Source: Verrucomicrobiota bacterium (GTDB lineage Bacteria; Verrucomicrobiota; Verrucomicrobiia; Verrucomicrobiales; Verrucomicrobiaceae). Taken from it: a stretch of DNA of 46,271 bases. Under the pieces are notes generated by a model that was given only the letters and a program-made list of their open reading frames with translations, was not told the DNA's origin and did not search any database. Below are positions 24,071-31,335 of this stretch, piece after piece. The stretch covers positions 1-46,271 of the forward strand of contig VFKE01000019.1 in assembly GCA_009885695.1 (NCBI GenBank). The letters run 5' to 3'. A program made the position numbers and the translations under genes. Within the stretch, counting starts at the first letter, position 1. Every line of letters begins with the position of its first letter.

Positions 24071-25573
24071 ATGAGTTCCGGTGCCATCACATTACAATGC
24101 CCCCACTGCGGAGGTGTTTTTCTGACCCTGCATCACAATGGGATCATCGAGATATGCCCACACTGCGCGATCGGGGCACCGCGATCGAGCTTCACCACGA
24201 GCACTAACGCCGTGGGATTGCGCTCGAGATCGGACCTGCCCTCGGCCAAACACGTGCCTAGGCCAGCCGCCCATCAGCCTGCGGCAGTTGCACCATCGCC
24301 AGTGCTCGATTCGCCATTCCCGTTGCCACCGAATATTCCGCCCACACCAGTGTCTGCCCCCGCCTCCCCAGTCGTGCACGCGGCTTCCGTGGTGCAAAGC
24401 GTTGGGCATCAAAATGCGCCAGCCAATTCCCCAGCGCCCGGAGACACCCCCATCTTTGAATCCGCTTCGTGGCCTCCGCCAGCCACTGCCTCCTCCCGGT
24501 CCGAATCGGGCGCCGCCTCTGGCTCCGCAGTTCATTCCTCAATCCCTCCAATCTGGCCAGGACTCAATCTAGAGCCGGATATAGAAGCAACGAACCCTAT
24601 CCACACGGAAACGGTGCAACACTCGTCCGAGCCGGAACTTGTTCATCGTCAGACGCCTGAACGCCGGGCACCGTGGCTCACACTAGCGATGGTAACTCTG
24701 CTGATCGGGAGCGTAACCTGGCTGGCGATTCAGGGACCCCAAGCCATCAGCGTACCGCAATCCAATCCGTCTCCACCACCCGTGGCACCTGCGATCAATA
24801 AGGGCACTGCATCCGCTCCAGCACCAACGCCTCTCCCGACGGAACCCGTTCTGGAAGTGAAACAGGCTATTCCCAACACCAGTCCCGACGAACTTACCGC
24901 CATTCGTACTCGCGCCGCCGAGCAACATCTCTCGGCCATCACAGGCGATATGCTCAATGGGCTGAAAAATGCCGTGACCACTAGTGACCGGCTCCAGTGG
25001 ATCGATGCCACGGAATCGCAGCAAGCAGATCTAAAACGATTTTTCGAAACCCATCACGGAAAATTTGAGCCAGTGCAGTGGGAACTCAGCGCGGGCAAGG
25101 TCATGATCCTTCCCTCGGGTCAGGAGACTAAACTCTTCCGGCTCACCACAACGACCTGCCAGGAGGGGGCCATCCTCCAGGTGCGAGAGGATGGCGGCAA
25201 GGCAAAGATGCGCTGGTCGTTGTTCGAACAATCGCATGAAAAAACTTACGATCGCTTTCTCGCCGAAACGAACCGTAACGCGCCGGCACGGTGGTTCACC
25301 CTGCTCTGTCAGCGGGCACACTCGTTCGAACTCAGAGGCATGACCAAAGACCAGTGGATCTGCTTCGAAGCCCAGGGATCATTGGGAGCGTCCGGCACCG
25401 GCAAAATATATATCAACAAGGAATCGCCTGTGGGCCGGTTCATGGAACCGAAAGCCCAATGGGGGCGGCTCTATCTGGTCGAGTTACTTCTGGTCAAAAT
25501 GGGCATCGAAGGTCACCAGCTCAACGTGGTACTGGATTGTGCCGGCTTGCGTGGTGGCACTGGCCGGCGCTAG
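24071..25573 (+). CDS. Zinc-ribbon, proline-rich single-pass membrane protein of unknown function
   Basis: A 500-aa protein with three parts. Residues 8-36 hold a CxxC...CxxC zinc ribbon (CPHCGGVFLTLHHN then ICPHC). Residues about 40-205 are a low-complexity Pro/Ala/Ser-rich linker. A single membrane segment WLTLAMVTLLIGSVTWLAI lies near 207-225, followed by a second Pro-rich spacer and a C-terminal domain from about 275 (TRAAEQHLSAITGDMLNGL; later RWSLFEQSHEKTYDRFLAE). The topology suggests a cytoplasmic zinc ribbon and an outside domain. I do not recognise the C-terminal domain. The last codon lies just upstream of the rpoN promoter; the genes are on the same strand, 76 bases apart, but rpoN has its own promoter. 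Confidence 0.8.
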   Translation: MSSGAITLQCPHCGGVFLTLHHNGIIEICPHCAIGAPRSSFTTSTNAVGLRSRSDLPSAKHVPRPAAHQPAAVAPSPVLDSPFPLPPNIPPTPVSAPASPVVHAASVVQSVGHQNAPANSPAPGDTPIFESASWPPPATASSRSESGAASGSAVHSSIPPIWPGLNLEPDIEATNPIHTETVQHSSEPELVHRQTPERRAPWLTLAMVTLLIGSVTWLAIQGPQAISVPQSNPSPPPVAPAINKGTASAPAPTPLPTEPVLEVKQAIPNTSPDELTAIRTRAAEQHLSAITGDMLNGLKNAVTTSDRLQWIDATESQQADLKRFFETHHGKFEPVQWELSAGKVMILPSGQETKLFRLTTTTCQEGAILQVREDGGKAKMRWSLFEQSHEKTYDRFLAETNRNAPARWFTLLCQRAHSFELRGMTKDQWICFEAQGSLGASGTGKIYINKESPVGRFMEPKAQWGRLYLVELLLVKMGIEGHQLNVVLDCAGLRGGTGRR

Positions 25574-25586
25574 AGCTCTAGATTTA

Positions 25587-25603
25587 TTGGCACGAATTCT
25601 GCT
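25587..25603 (+). promoter_or_regulatory. Sigma-54 (-24/-12) promoter upstream of rpoN
   Basis: The sequence TTGGCACGAATTCTGCT matches the sigma-54 consensus YTGGCACGrNNNTTGCW at every specified position except one (CTGC instead of TTGC). GG of the -24 box is at 25589-25590 and GC of the -12 box at 25601-25602, with the required 10-base gap. Transcription would start near 25613, about 36 bases before the rpoN ATG. A 12-bp palindrome CTAGAGCTCTAG (25570-25581) lies just upstream. The arrangement implies that rpoN is transcribed, at least partly, by its own product. Confidence 0.75.
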
Positions 25604-25649
25604 TGCATTGGACTGTGTGCGGTGCACTTAGGGCGTAACCCGCGCCACT

Positions 25650-27050
25650 ATGGCCTCCACCGGCCTCTACCAGCAGCAGTCACTCAAACAGGTCATCGGC
25701 CCGCAGATGCAGCAGAGCCTGCAGATCCTGCAAGCCGCGGCACTGGAACTTCGCCAGATCATTCAGCAGGAAATGGCCGTCAATCCGGTGATCGAAGTCG
25801 ATGCCTCCGAGCCATCACTCGATGAATCCATCACGACTGACCCGGAGGACGACATCCAGACATTGACCAAGCTCGACGAAGAATGGCGCGAATACTACGC
25901 CCAGTCACGCGCCCAACCCACACGCCGCACGGCGGAAGATGAGGAGCGACATCGGTTCATGATGGATTCCATCACGGCCCAGACCACCCTGCAGGAACAT
26001 CTGCTCTGCCAACTCAGCCTTGCCGATACGCGCGACCCCAAGCTTCGCGAGCACTGCGAGTTTATCATTGGAAGCATCGACGACGACGGCATTCTGCATA
26101 CCAAGCTCTCGGAACTGAGTCTGCGCCACGGCGTGCCGCTCGATGAACTGCAACGGGCGAAGGAAATCGTGCAGGGTTTCGAACCCGCCGGGATTGGCGC
26201 AGAAGATTTACGCGAGTGTCTGCTGCTTCAACTCGAACGCCAGGGGAAAACCAACAGCCTGGCCCACCGCATTGTCGATCGTTACCTCGACGACCTGGCT
26301 CACAAACGCTGGACCGCGCTGGCCAAAAAACTCGCCACTCCCCCGGAACAGATCACCAAAGCCGTGGAACAAATCACCGCGCTGGACCCGCGACCCGCAC
26401 AGGGCTTTACCGTGATGGACAACCACTACATCACTCCCGATATCCACCTTGAGCGCACCAGCGCCGGCTATTTTCCGGTGATGAACGAGCGCGATCTTCC
26501 GCATCTGCGCATCAGCAACGCCTACAAGGACCTCCTTGCCCACCCCGCGACAGCCGCCGACGCCCGCAGCTACATCCGGGAAAAAATTCGTGGGGCAAAA
26601 TTTCTTATTCGCAGTGTCGCCCAGCGCCAGGAGACCATCCAGAAAATCGCCACCGAAATCATCCGGCACCAGCGCGACTACCTCGACCACGGCCCATCGC
26701 AACTCAAGCCGCTCAACATGGCAACCGTCGCTGCGGTCGTCGGCGTCCATGAAACCACAGTCAGTCGCGCCATCGCCGGCAAATACATGTCCACCCCGCA
26801 CGGCGTGGTTGAGCTGAGATACTTTTTCACCAGTGGCGTGCGCAACAACGAGGGTGAAGATGTAAGCAATACAGCGGTGAAATCCGCCATCGCCGAGATC
26901 ATCAAAAACGAGCCGCCGCAAAAGCCATGGTCCGACGAACATCTCGCGAAACAGCTCGCCCAGCGCAGCATCAAGGTTGCACGTCGCACCGTGGCCAAAT
27001 ACCGCGAAGCCATGGGCGTCCTGCCCAGTCATCTGCGCAAGAGCGCGTAG
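25650..27050 (+). CDS. rpoN: RNA polymerase sigma-54 factor
   Basis: A complete 466-aa sigma-54. Region I is glutamine/leucine-rich at the N-terminus (LYQQQSLKQVIGPQMQQSLQ, residues 6-25), an acidic region II follows (about 50-85), the core-binding domain spans about 105-300 (FEPAGIGAEDLRECLLLQLE near 172-191), then the HTH (MATVAAVVGVHETTVSRAI near 357-375) and the strictly conserved RpoN box ARRTVAKYREAMG near 446-458. It directs RNA polymerase to -24/-12 promoters and needs an AAA+ activator, none of which is encoded in this window. Start ATG at 25650 fits the family. A near-consensus sigma-54 promoter precedes it, so autoregulation is likely. Confidence 0.97.
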   Translation: MASTGLYQQQSLKQVIGPQMQQSLQILQAAALELRQIIQQEMAVNPVIEVDASEPSLDESITTDPEDDIQTLTKLDEEWREYYAQSRAQPTRRTAEDEERHRFMMDSITAQTTLQEHLLCQLSLADTRDPKLREHCEFIIGSIDDDGILHTKLSELSLRHGVPLDELQRAKEIVQGFEPAGIGAEDLRECLLLQLERQGKTNSLAHRIVDRYLDDLAHKRWTALAKKLATPPEQITKAVEQITALDPRPAQGFTVMDNHYITPDIHLERTSAGYFPVMNERDLPHLRISNAYKDLLAHPATAADARSYIREKIRGAKFLIRSVAQRQETIQKIATEIIRHQRDYLDHGPSQLKPLNMATVAAVVGVHETTVSRAIAGKYMSTPHGVVELRYFFTSGVRNNEGEDVSNTAVKSAIAEIIKNEPPQKPWSDEHLAKQLAQRSIKVARRTVAKYREAMGVLPSHLRKSA

Positions 27051-27156
27051 CCCGGTGCAAGTTTCCTGACGGCACATCTGTCACAGTAAACCCAAAATTC
27101 CCCACCCAACCACTCTTCGTCGCGCCGCTCCTTGCTTGGAGCATATTAAAAAAGAC

Positions 27157-27285
27157 GTAGCCGCATCTCGTAAGAGTGCGGGAAGAGGCCACGGCAGCCA
27201 GCGAAGCATGCCTATTTCCCGCGTTTTCGCTTCGCGGCTGCGGGGAGAGCTTCCCTATTTCCCGCGTTCTTACGAACGCGGCTAC
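27157..27285 (+). repeat. REP-like palindrome cluster B (GTAGCCGC family)
   Basis: A forward unit at 27157-27184 (GTAGCCGC...CGTAAGAGTGCGGGAA) is followed by two inverted units, 27216-27241 (diverged) and 27259-27285 (ending CGAACGCGGCTAC). The forward and the last inverted unit share their sequences with cluster A, including the flanking GCTTCC(C/T)TATTTCCCGCG. The cluster lies between rpoN and a sulfatase remnant. Confidence 0.85.
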
Positions 27286-27307
27286 GAAATTATTTATACC
27301 GCCCTAG

Positions 27308-27648
27308 CGTTCCCTCCTCTCTGCGGCAAAACCGAATATCATCGTTATTTTCGCGGACGACATCGGCTACAGCGACGTTTCCTGCTGCGGCGCCAAACAT
27401 GCGAAGACACCGATCATCGACCGCATCGCGGCGCAAGGCTGCCGTTTCCTTGATGCCCACTCCCCCGCCTCCACCCGCACACCCACGCACGCGCCCTCAT
27501 GAGCGGCGTTTACTCATGGCGGCAACAGCCCGGATCACGCGTTGCGTCCGGTGATGCGGCATTGAGCATCCCATTTGATCCACCGACGATCGGAACGATC
27601 ATGCAAAAAGTCGGCTACCGCACCGGCGTGATCGGCACCCTTATTTTG
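27308..27648 (+). pseudogene. N-terminal remnant of a sulfatase, frameshifted and without catalytic Cys
   Basis: From 27308 the frame reads LLSAAKPNIIVIFADDIGYS, then DVSCCGAKHAKTPIIDRIAAQ and GCRFLDAHSPAS, which is the start of a type I sulfatase with the metal-binding DD. At the place of the C-T-P-T-R formylglycine motif it reads RTPTH, so both the catalytic Cys and the following Arg are replaced, and the frame then ends at TGA. Similarity continues in another frame (MSGVYSWRQQPGS, then SGDAALSIPFDPPTIGTIM and KVGYRTGVIG) and stops where the 3' end of metG begins. There is no start codon (TAG at 27305). About 110 residues of about 500 remain; the gene is dead. Confidence 0.85.
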
Positions 27649-29215
27649 TCTCCTTTGCGGCTTCCAATCGGGGAAACAAAGGCACCGGCTGACCGAGATG
27701 ATGACCGTCTTTAAGCAATCCCCATCTTAAATCGGACACCATGAAACCATCAGGCATCCGCCAGCCGAGTTGATCGCGCATCTGGCGCGCGGCATCAGGG
27801 ATCACGGGACTGAGTAAAACACTAACGTGCGCCAGCGCCTCGGCCAGATGATACAGAACGCTGTCAAGTCGTGCTGCGCTGGCTTCATCCTTGGCGAGCT
27901 TAAATGGCAATGTTGCATCCACGAAGCCATTCGCGTGGGTCACGATCCTCCATGCTTCGGCGATCCCGTCATGAATCGCCCACGCATTCATCCTTTCAAC
28001 ATACTTCGCGGGTGCATCGGTCACCGTCTGCCTGAACACAGCATTGATCTCGTCATCATAAGCTGAGGCTTGAATCACGCCGCCGCGATATTTCTGCGCC
28101 ATGCTCAAGGCGCGCTGCAGTAAGTTGCCCAGGCCGCCGGCCAGCTCCTTGTTAAAGCTCATCGTGATGCGCTCTTCACTAAAGTCCGCGTCGTAGCCGG
28201 TGGCGATATCGCGCATCAGGTAATAGCGGAGTCCGTCAGGCGTGAACATGTCCGCAAGCGCGACAGGGTCGATCGAGTTGCCGGTGCTCTTGCTCATTTT
28301 TGAGCCTTTTACATTCCACCAGCCATGGACAATGAGCTTGGGCATCTGATCATCGGTGAACCCCAGCGCGTGCAGCATGATCGGCCAGTAGATCGCATGG
28401 GCAGGCACCAAAATGTCCTTGCCAATGACATGCGCATCCGCAGGCCAGAGCTTTGCAAAATCAGGCAGGTTCTCGTTGCCCACCTCCTCTGCCAGATAGC
28501 CCGCGAAGCTGACATAATTCACCAGCGCATCGAACCACACATAGTTCACAAAGCGTTTGTCGAACGGTAGCGGGATGCCCCAGCTCAGGCGCTCCTTCGG
28601 ACGCGAAATACACAAGTCCTGCCCGCCTTCGAGCGCGTTGAGCGCATCATTCGCGCGAAAGGCCGGCGTGATGAAATCCGGATGTGACTGGATGAAACTG
28701 CGCAGCCAGCCAATGTGTTCGCTCAGTTTGAAATACCAGTTCTCCTCTTCAATCTCGACCACTTCGCCCCATTCCTCGCCGTAGTTCCCATCAGCACCAC
28801 GCTCCTTGTCGGTGAGAAACTGCTCCTGACGAACGCTGTAAAAGCCCCGGTAACTTTTCTTGTAAAGCTGACCGCGATCGAGCAGCTCCTGGAGCAGCGC
28901 CTGCACCACGCTCTTGTGCTTGTCATCAGTCGTCGCCGCCCAGCCGTTGTAGCGCACATTGATCTTGTCCCATAAGGCGATAAATTTTTTCGTGATGCCC
29001 GTGACGAACTCCTGCGGTGACAGCCCGGCCTTTTCCGCGCTCTTCTGCACCTTCTGCCCATGCTGATCCACACCGGTTAGGAAATAGACTTCGCGACCGT
29101 TAAGCCGTTGAAACCGGGTCATCACGTCTGCCAGCACTTTTTCATACGCGTGGCCGATATGCGGCGCTGCGTTGGTGTAATCGATCGCGGTGGTAATGTA
29201 ATACGGTTTTGGCAT
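27641..29215 (-). CDS. metG: Methionyl-tRNA synthetase
   Basis: A 524-aa class I synthetase that charges tRNA-Met. The HIGH motif is at residues 19-22 (NAAPHIGHAYEKVLADV), the KMSKS loop near 305-309 (GSKMSKSTGNSIDP), and GVDQHGQKVQKSAEKAG near 49-65 and the WG.PLP-type stretch SWGIPLPFD are typical. The inserted zinc knuckle Cys pairs of the E. coli enzyme are not seen and the C-terminal dimerisation/tRNA-binding domain is absent, so this is a short, probably monomeric form. It ends against the sulfatase remnant (convergent). The leader is unusual: five CGAAGAA-type heptamers lie directly before the start codon. It follows the TPR and PpiD-like genes on the same strand. Confidence 0.97.
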   Translation of the reverse strand: MPKPYYITTAIDYTNAAPHIGHAYEKVLADVMTRFQRLNGREVYFLTGVDQHGQKVQKSAEKAGLSPQEFVTGITKKFIALWDKINVRYNGWAATTDDKHKSVVQALLQELLDRGQLYKKSYRGFYSVRQEQFLTDKERGADGNYGEEWGEVVEIEEENWYFKLSEHIGWLRSFIQSHPDFITPAFRANDALNALEGGQDLCISRPKERLSWGIPLPFDKRFVNYVWFDALVNYVSFAGYLAEEVGNENLPDFAKLWPADAHVIGKDILVPAHAIYWPIMLHALGFTDDQMPKLIVHGWWNVKGSKMSKSTGNSIDPVALADMFTPDGLRYYLMRDIATGYDADFSEERITMSFNKELAGGLGNLLQRALSMAQKYRGGVIQASAYDDEINAVFRQTVTDAPAKYVERMNAWAIHDGIAEAWRIVTHANGFVDATLPFKLAKDEASAARLDSVLYHLAEALAHVSVLLSPVIPDAARQMRDQLGWRMPDGFMVSDLRWGLLKDGHHLGQPVPLFPRLEAAKETK

Positions 29216-29221
29216 CTCGGT

Positions 29222-29256
29222 TTCTTCGTTCTTCGTTCTTCGTTCTTCGTTCTTCG
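29222..29256 (-). repeat. Five tandem copies of a heptamer in the metG leader
   Basis: TTCTTCG is repeated five times without mismatch on the plus strand (CGAAGAA in the metG sense), ending 7 bases before the ATG codon. Further upstream in the leader (plus strand 29307-29326) lies CCAAGAACCAAGAACGAGG, which is complementary to the array with two mismatches in 18, so the leader can fold into a hairpin that would sequester the start region. No better Shine-Dalgarno than the GAAGAA of the last copies is visible. Confidence 0.85.
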
Positions 29257-29337
29257 TTGGTAGTATGTGACGATGTGGTGCGCCGTCAACGCGATCAACT
29301 CTTCAACCAAGAACCAAGAACGAGGAACCAATAAACC

Positions 29338-29679
29338 TCACTTTACCACTCTCCCGCCCAGCGACAAGATTCTCGCCTTGCCCTTCGCATCTTCAGCTTC
29401 GGCGATCTGGCCATTCTTGACATACATCTGGGAAAGCGCGGTCCAGGCGAGAAGATCGTTCGGCCGCAGCGTCGTGGCCATCATCCCGGCTCCAATGGCT
29501 TCCTTGATGTTTCCCGTTTTCAAGAGGCTCATCCCCAGCGCATGCCAGCCATCGGCGAACTGAGGATCAAGCGCCACACACCGCCGGTAAAGCACGACCG
29601 CCCCTTCAATCTCCCCGATGGCAACGAGGCCACTTGCATCGTCGAAGATGGAGTCACGCTGAACGGAGGTGTCGCTCAC
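29338..29679 (-). CDS. Small TPR protein
   Basis: A 113-aa soluble protein made of about two to three tetratricopeptide repeats: SGLVAIGEIEGAVVLYRRCV near 16-35, DPQFADGWHALGMSLLKTGN near 38-57 and RPNDLLAWTALSQMYVKNGQ near 72-91. No signal peptide. Its ATG overlaps the stop of the PpiD/SurA-like gene (29676-29679), so the two are translationally coupled and the protein may be an adaptor for that chaperone. 122 bases of leader separate it from metG. Confidence 0.88.
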   Translation of the reverse strand: MSDTSVQRDSIFDDASGLVAIGEIEGAVVLYRRCVALDPQFADGWHALGMSLLKTGNIKEAIGAGMMATTLRPNDLLAWTALSQMYVKNGQIAEAEDAKGKARILSLGGRVVK

Positions 29680-31223
29680 ATCCGATCAGGTAGATTCGAT
29701 TTCACATTCGCCTCATCGCGGCGACGGTCGAACCACGCGCGAAACAGATCGCGCTGGGCCAGCATGGCGAGCGATTCATCAATCCGCACGCGCATCGTGG
29801 CGCTGTCCTCGCGTTTACGAAGCTCCTTGGACTTCACATAGACCAGCAGGACGCCATTCTCGGTCACCAGGGGCTTTTTAGAAAAACTTCCCGCAGGTGT
29901 CTGCTGCGCTTCGGCGGTAATTTTGTAACCGTTGTCTCCCAAATCCTTGGGCGGCTCGGCCGGCGTGAACTCAGGCAGATTTTGCGGTTCCAATTTTGCC
30001 TCTAGCGCTGCGTCTTCGAATTTTTTTCCCGATTGAACAGCGTCCCCCAAGCTCTTCCGCGCATCGTTCGCGGCTTTCATCATGGCCTCCTGCGCCTTTT
30101 GTCCGACGAGAATTTCATTAATATTGGGTTGCGCCTCTTCGAATTCCTGCGGTTTTGACTCCTGCACTTCGGTGACGGTGAAGAAATAGTAGCCTTTTTC
30201 TGACTGCACCGGATCGCTCACCGGACGCGTCTTCGGGTCGTTGCGGAACATTTCAAAAACGAGTTCCTGCTCTTGTTTCAATTCCTCAGGCTGCTCGGTG
30301 CGGGCAAATGCGGGCAGACGCTTGATTTCCTTGCCATACTTTTTTGCCAGATCTTCCAGCTTGCCACCCGAGAAGGCTTCGCTGGAAAAATCTTCCACTG
30401 CCCTGCTGAACTCACCGTTTTTCTTGATCCGTTCCTCGCCTGGCAATTTATCCAAACCTTGCGGAGTTTCGAACAAGACACAGCTCACCGCCCGCTTTTC
30501 CAGCGTCTTAAACTGATCCTTCTTCTGCTCGAAATATTTCTTAATTTCATCATCGGTGACCTGGGCGGACTTTTTGAAACTTTCCAGTGTGAAAGGGATC
30601 GTCGCAGCCTGGATGGTCTGGCAGGTGGCGGCGTAGAATTGCCTGGCCAAATAAGGTGACGGAACTGCGTTGCCGGCCACGATCTGAATCAACTTTTGCA
30701 GGCCAAGCCAGTCGCGTATGAGGTCATAGACATCGCTCACGCGCATGCCATCAATTCCGATGAAATTTTCGAATCCCTCGAGCTTCGCACGATCGAGTTC
30801 ACCGTTCGTCTGGAACACGGGCAGGCGGCGGAACTGATCCTTCACCTCTGCATCCGAAGCATGGATGCCATTCTCCTGAAGTTCATGCCGCAGCAGCATC
30901 AGGTTGAAGACAAAATCACGGGGCACATCCTCGCGCGCTTTGAAGCGTGGCGCGAAATCCGTCAAGGCATCCGCAAATCCCGCGCGACCACCAAACACTG
31001 AAAGTCCGAGCCTTTGAGAAATGTGGTAATACTTGGTCAGCCGGTTGTATTTCGCGTAGTCATGCTCCTGGCTGTGCAACGTGAAAGCCGCGTCTGCAGG
31101 AGAGAACTCGCCGGGTCGTCTGCCGGACGAGGTGTCGCTCCCCCAGAACGTGAAACTGAGGATCACAACGGCGGTGACGACGAGGAACAGAGTTTTGTTG
31201 TGCCGGCGGAGAAATTTGAGCAT
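29676..31223 (-). CDS. Membrane-anchored PpiD/SurA-like peptidyl-prolyl isomerase
   Basis: A 515-aa protein with an N-terminal membrane anchor (LFLVVTAVVILSFTFWG, residues 12-28) and a SurA_N-like chaperone domain to about 215 (LMLLRHELQENGIHASDAEV). A parvulin-type region follows, from about 235 to 370 (EKRAVSCVLFETP, then KGYYFFTVTEVQESKP), and a second chaperone-like part runs to the end. This is the architecture of PpiD-type periplasmic folding helpers, anchored in the inner membrane and facing the periplasm. The canonical parvulin active-site pattern is weak, so it may act mainly as a chaperone. It is coupled to the small TPR gene by an ATGA overlap. Confidence 0.88.
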   Translation of the reverse strand: MLKFLRRHNKTLFLVVTAVVILSFTFWGSDTSSGRRPGEFSPADAAFTLHSQEHDYAKYNRLTKYYHISQRLGLSVFGGRAGFADALTDFAPRFKAREDVPRDFVFNLMLLRHELQENGIHASDAEVKDQFRRLPVFQTNGELDRAKLEGFENFIGIDGMRVSDVYDLIRDWLGLQKLIQIVAGNAVPSPYLARQFYAATCQTIQAATIPFTLESFKKSAQVTDDEIKKYFEQKKDQFKTLEKRAVSCVLFETPQGLDKLPGEERIKKNGEFSRAVEDFSSEAFSGGKLEDLAKKYGKEIKRLPAFARTEQPEELKQEQELVFEMFRNDPKTRPVSDPVQSEKGYYFFTVTEVQESKPQEFEEAQPNINEILVGQKAQEAMMKAANDARKSLGDAVQSGKKFEDAALEAKLEPQNLPEFTPAEPPKDLGDNGYKITAEAQQTPAGSFSKKPLVTENGVLLVYVKSKELRKREDSATMRVRIDESLAMLAQRDLFRAWFDRRRDEANVKSNLPDRM

Positions 31224-31335
31224 GAGAGGAAACAGGTTGGGAAAGGGCCGCGAAGTAACCGCTCGGGACGCAGCCGGTCAAATCATTTTGCATGGGCCGC
31301 ACTCGCGATGCCGCGAAGCGAATTCCATGGAAGGA

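Noticed and set aside
26208-27077. Minus-strand open frame (289 codons) opposite rpoN
   Set aside because: Antisense shadow of a clearly identified sigma-54 gene; no domain pattern of its own.
29222-29256. CRISPR-like array
   Set aside because: Five contiguous 7-base copies without spacers are a simple tandem repeat; no cas genes or longer direct repeats are seen in the window.
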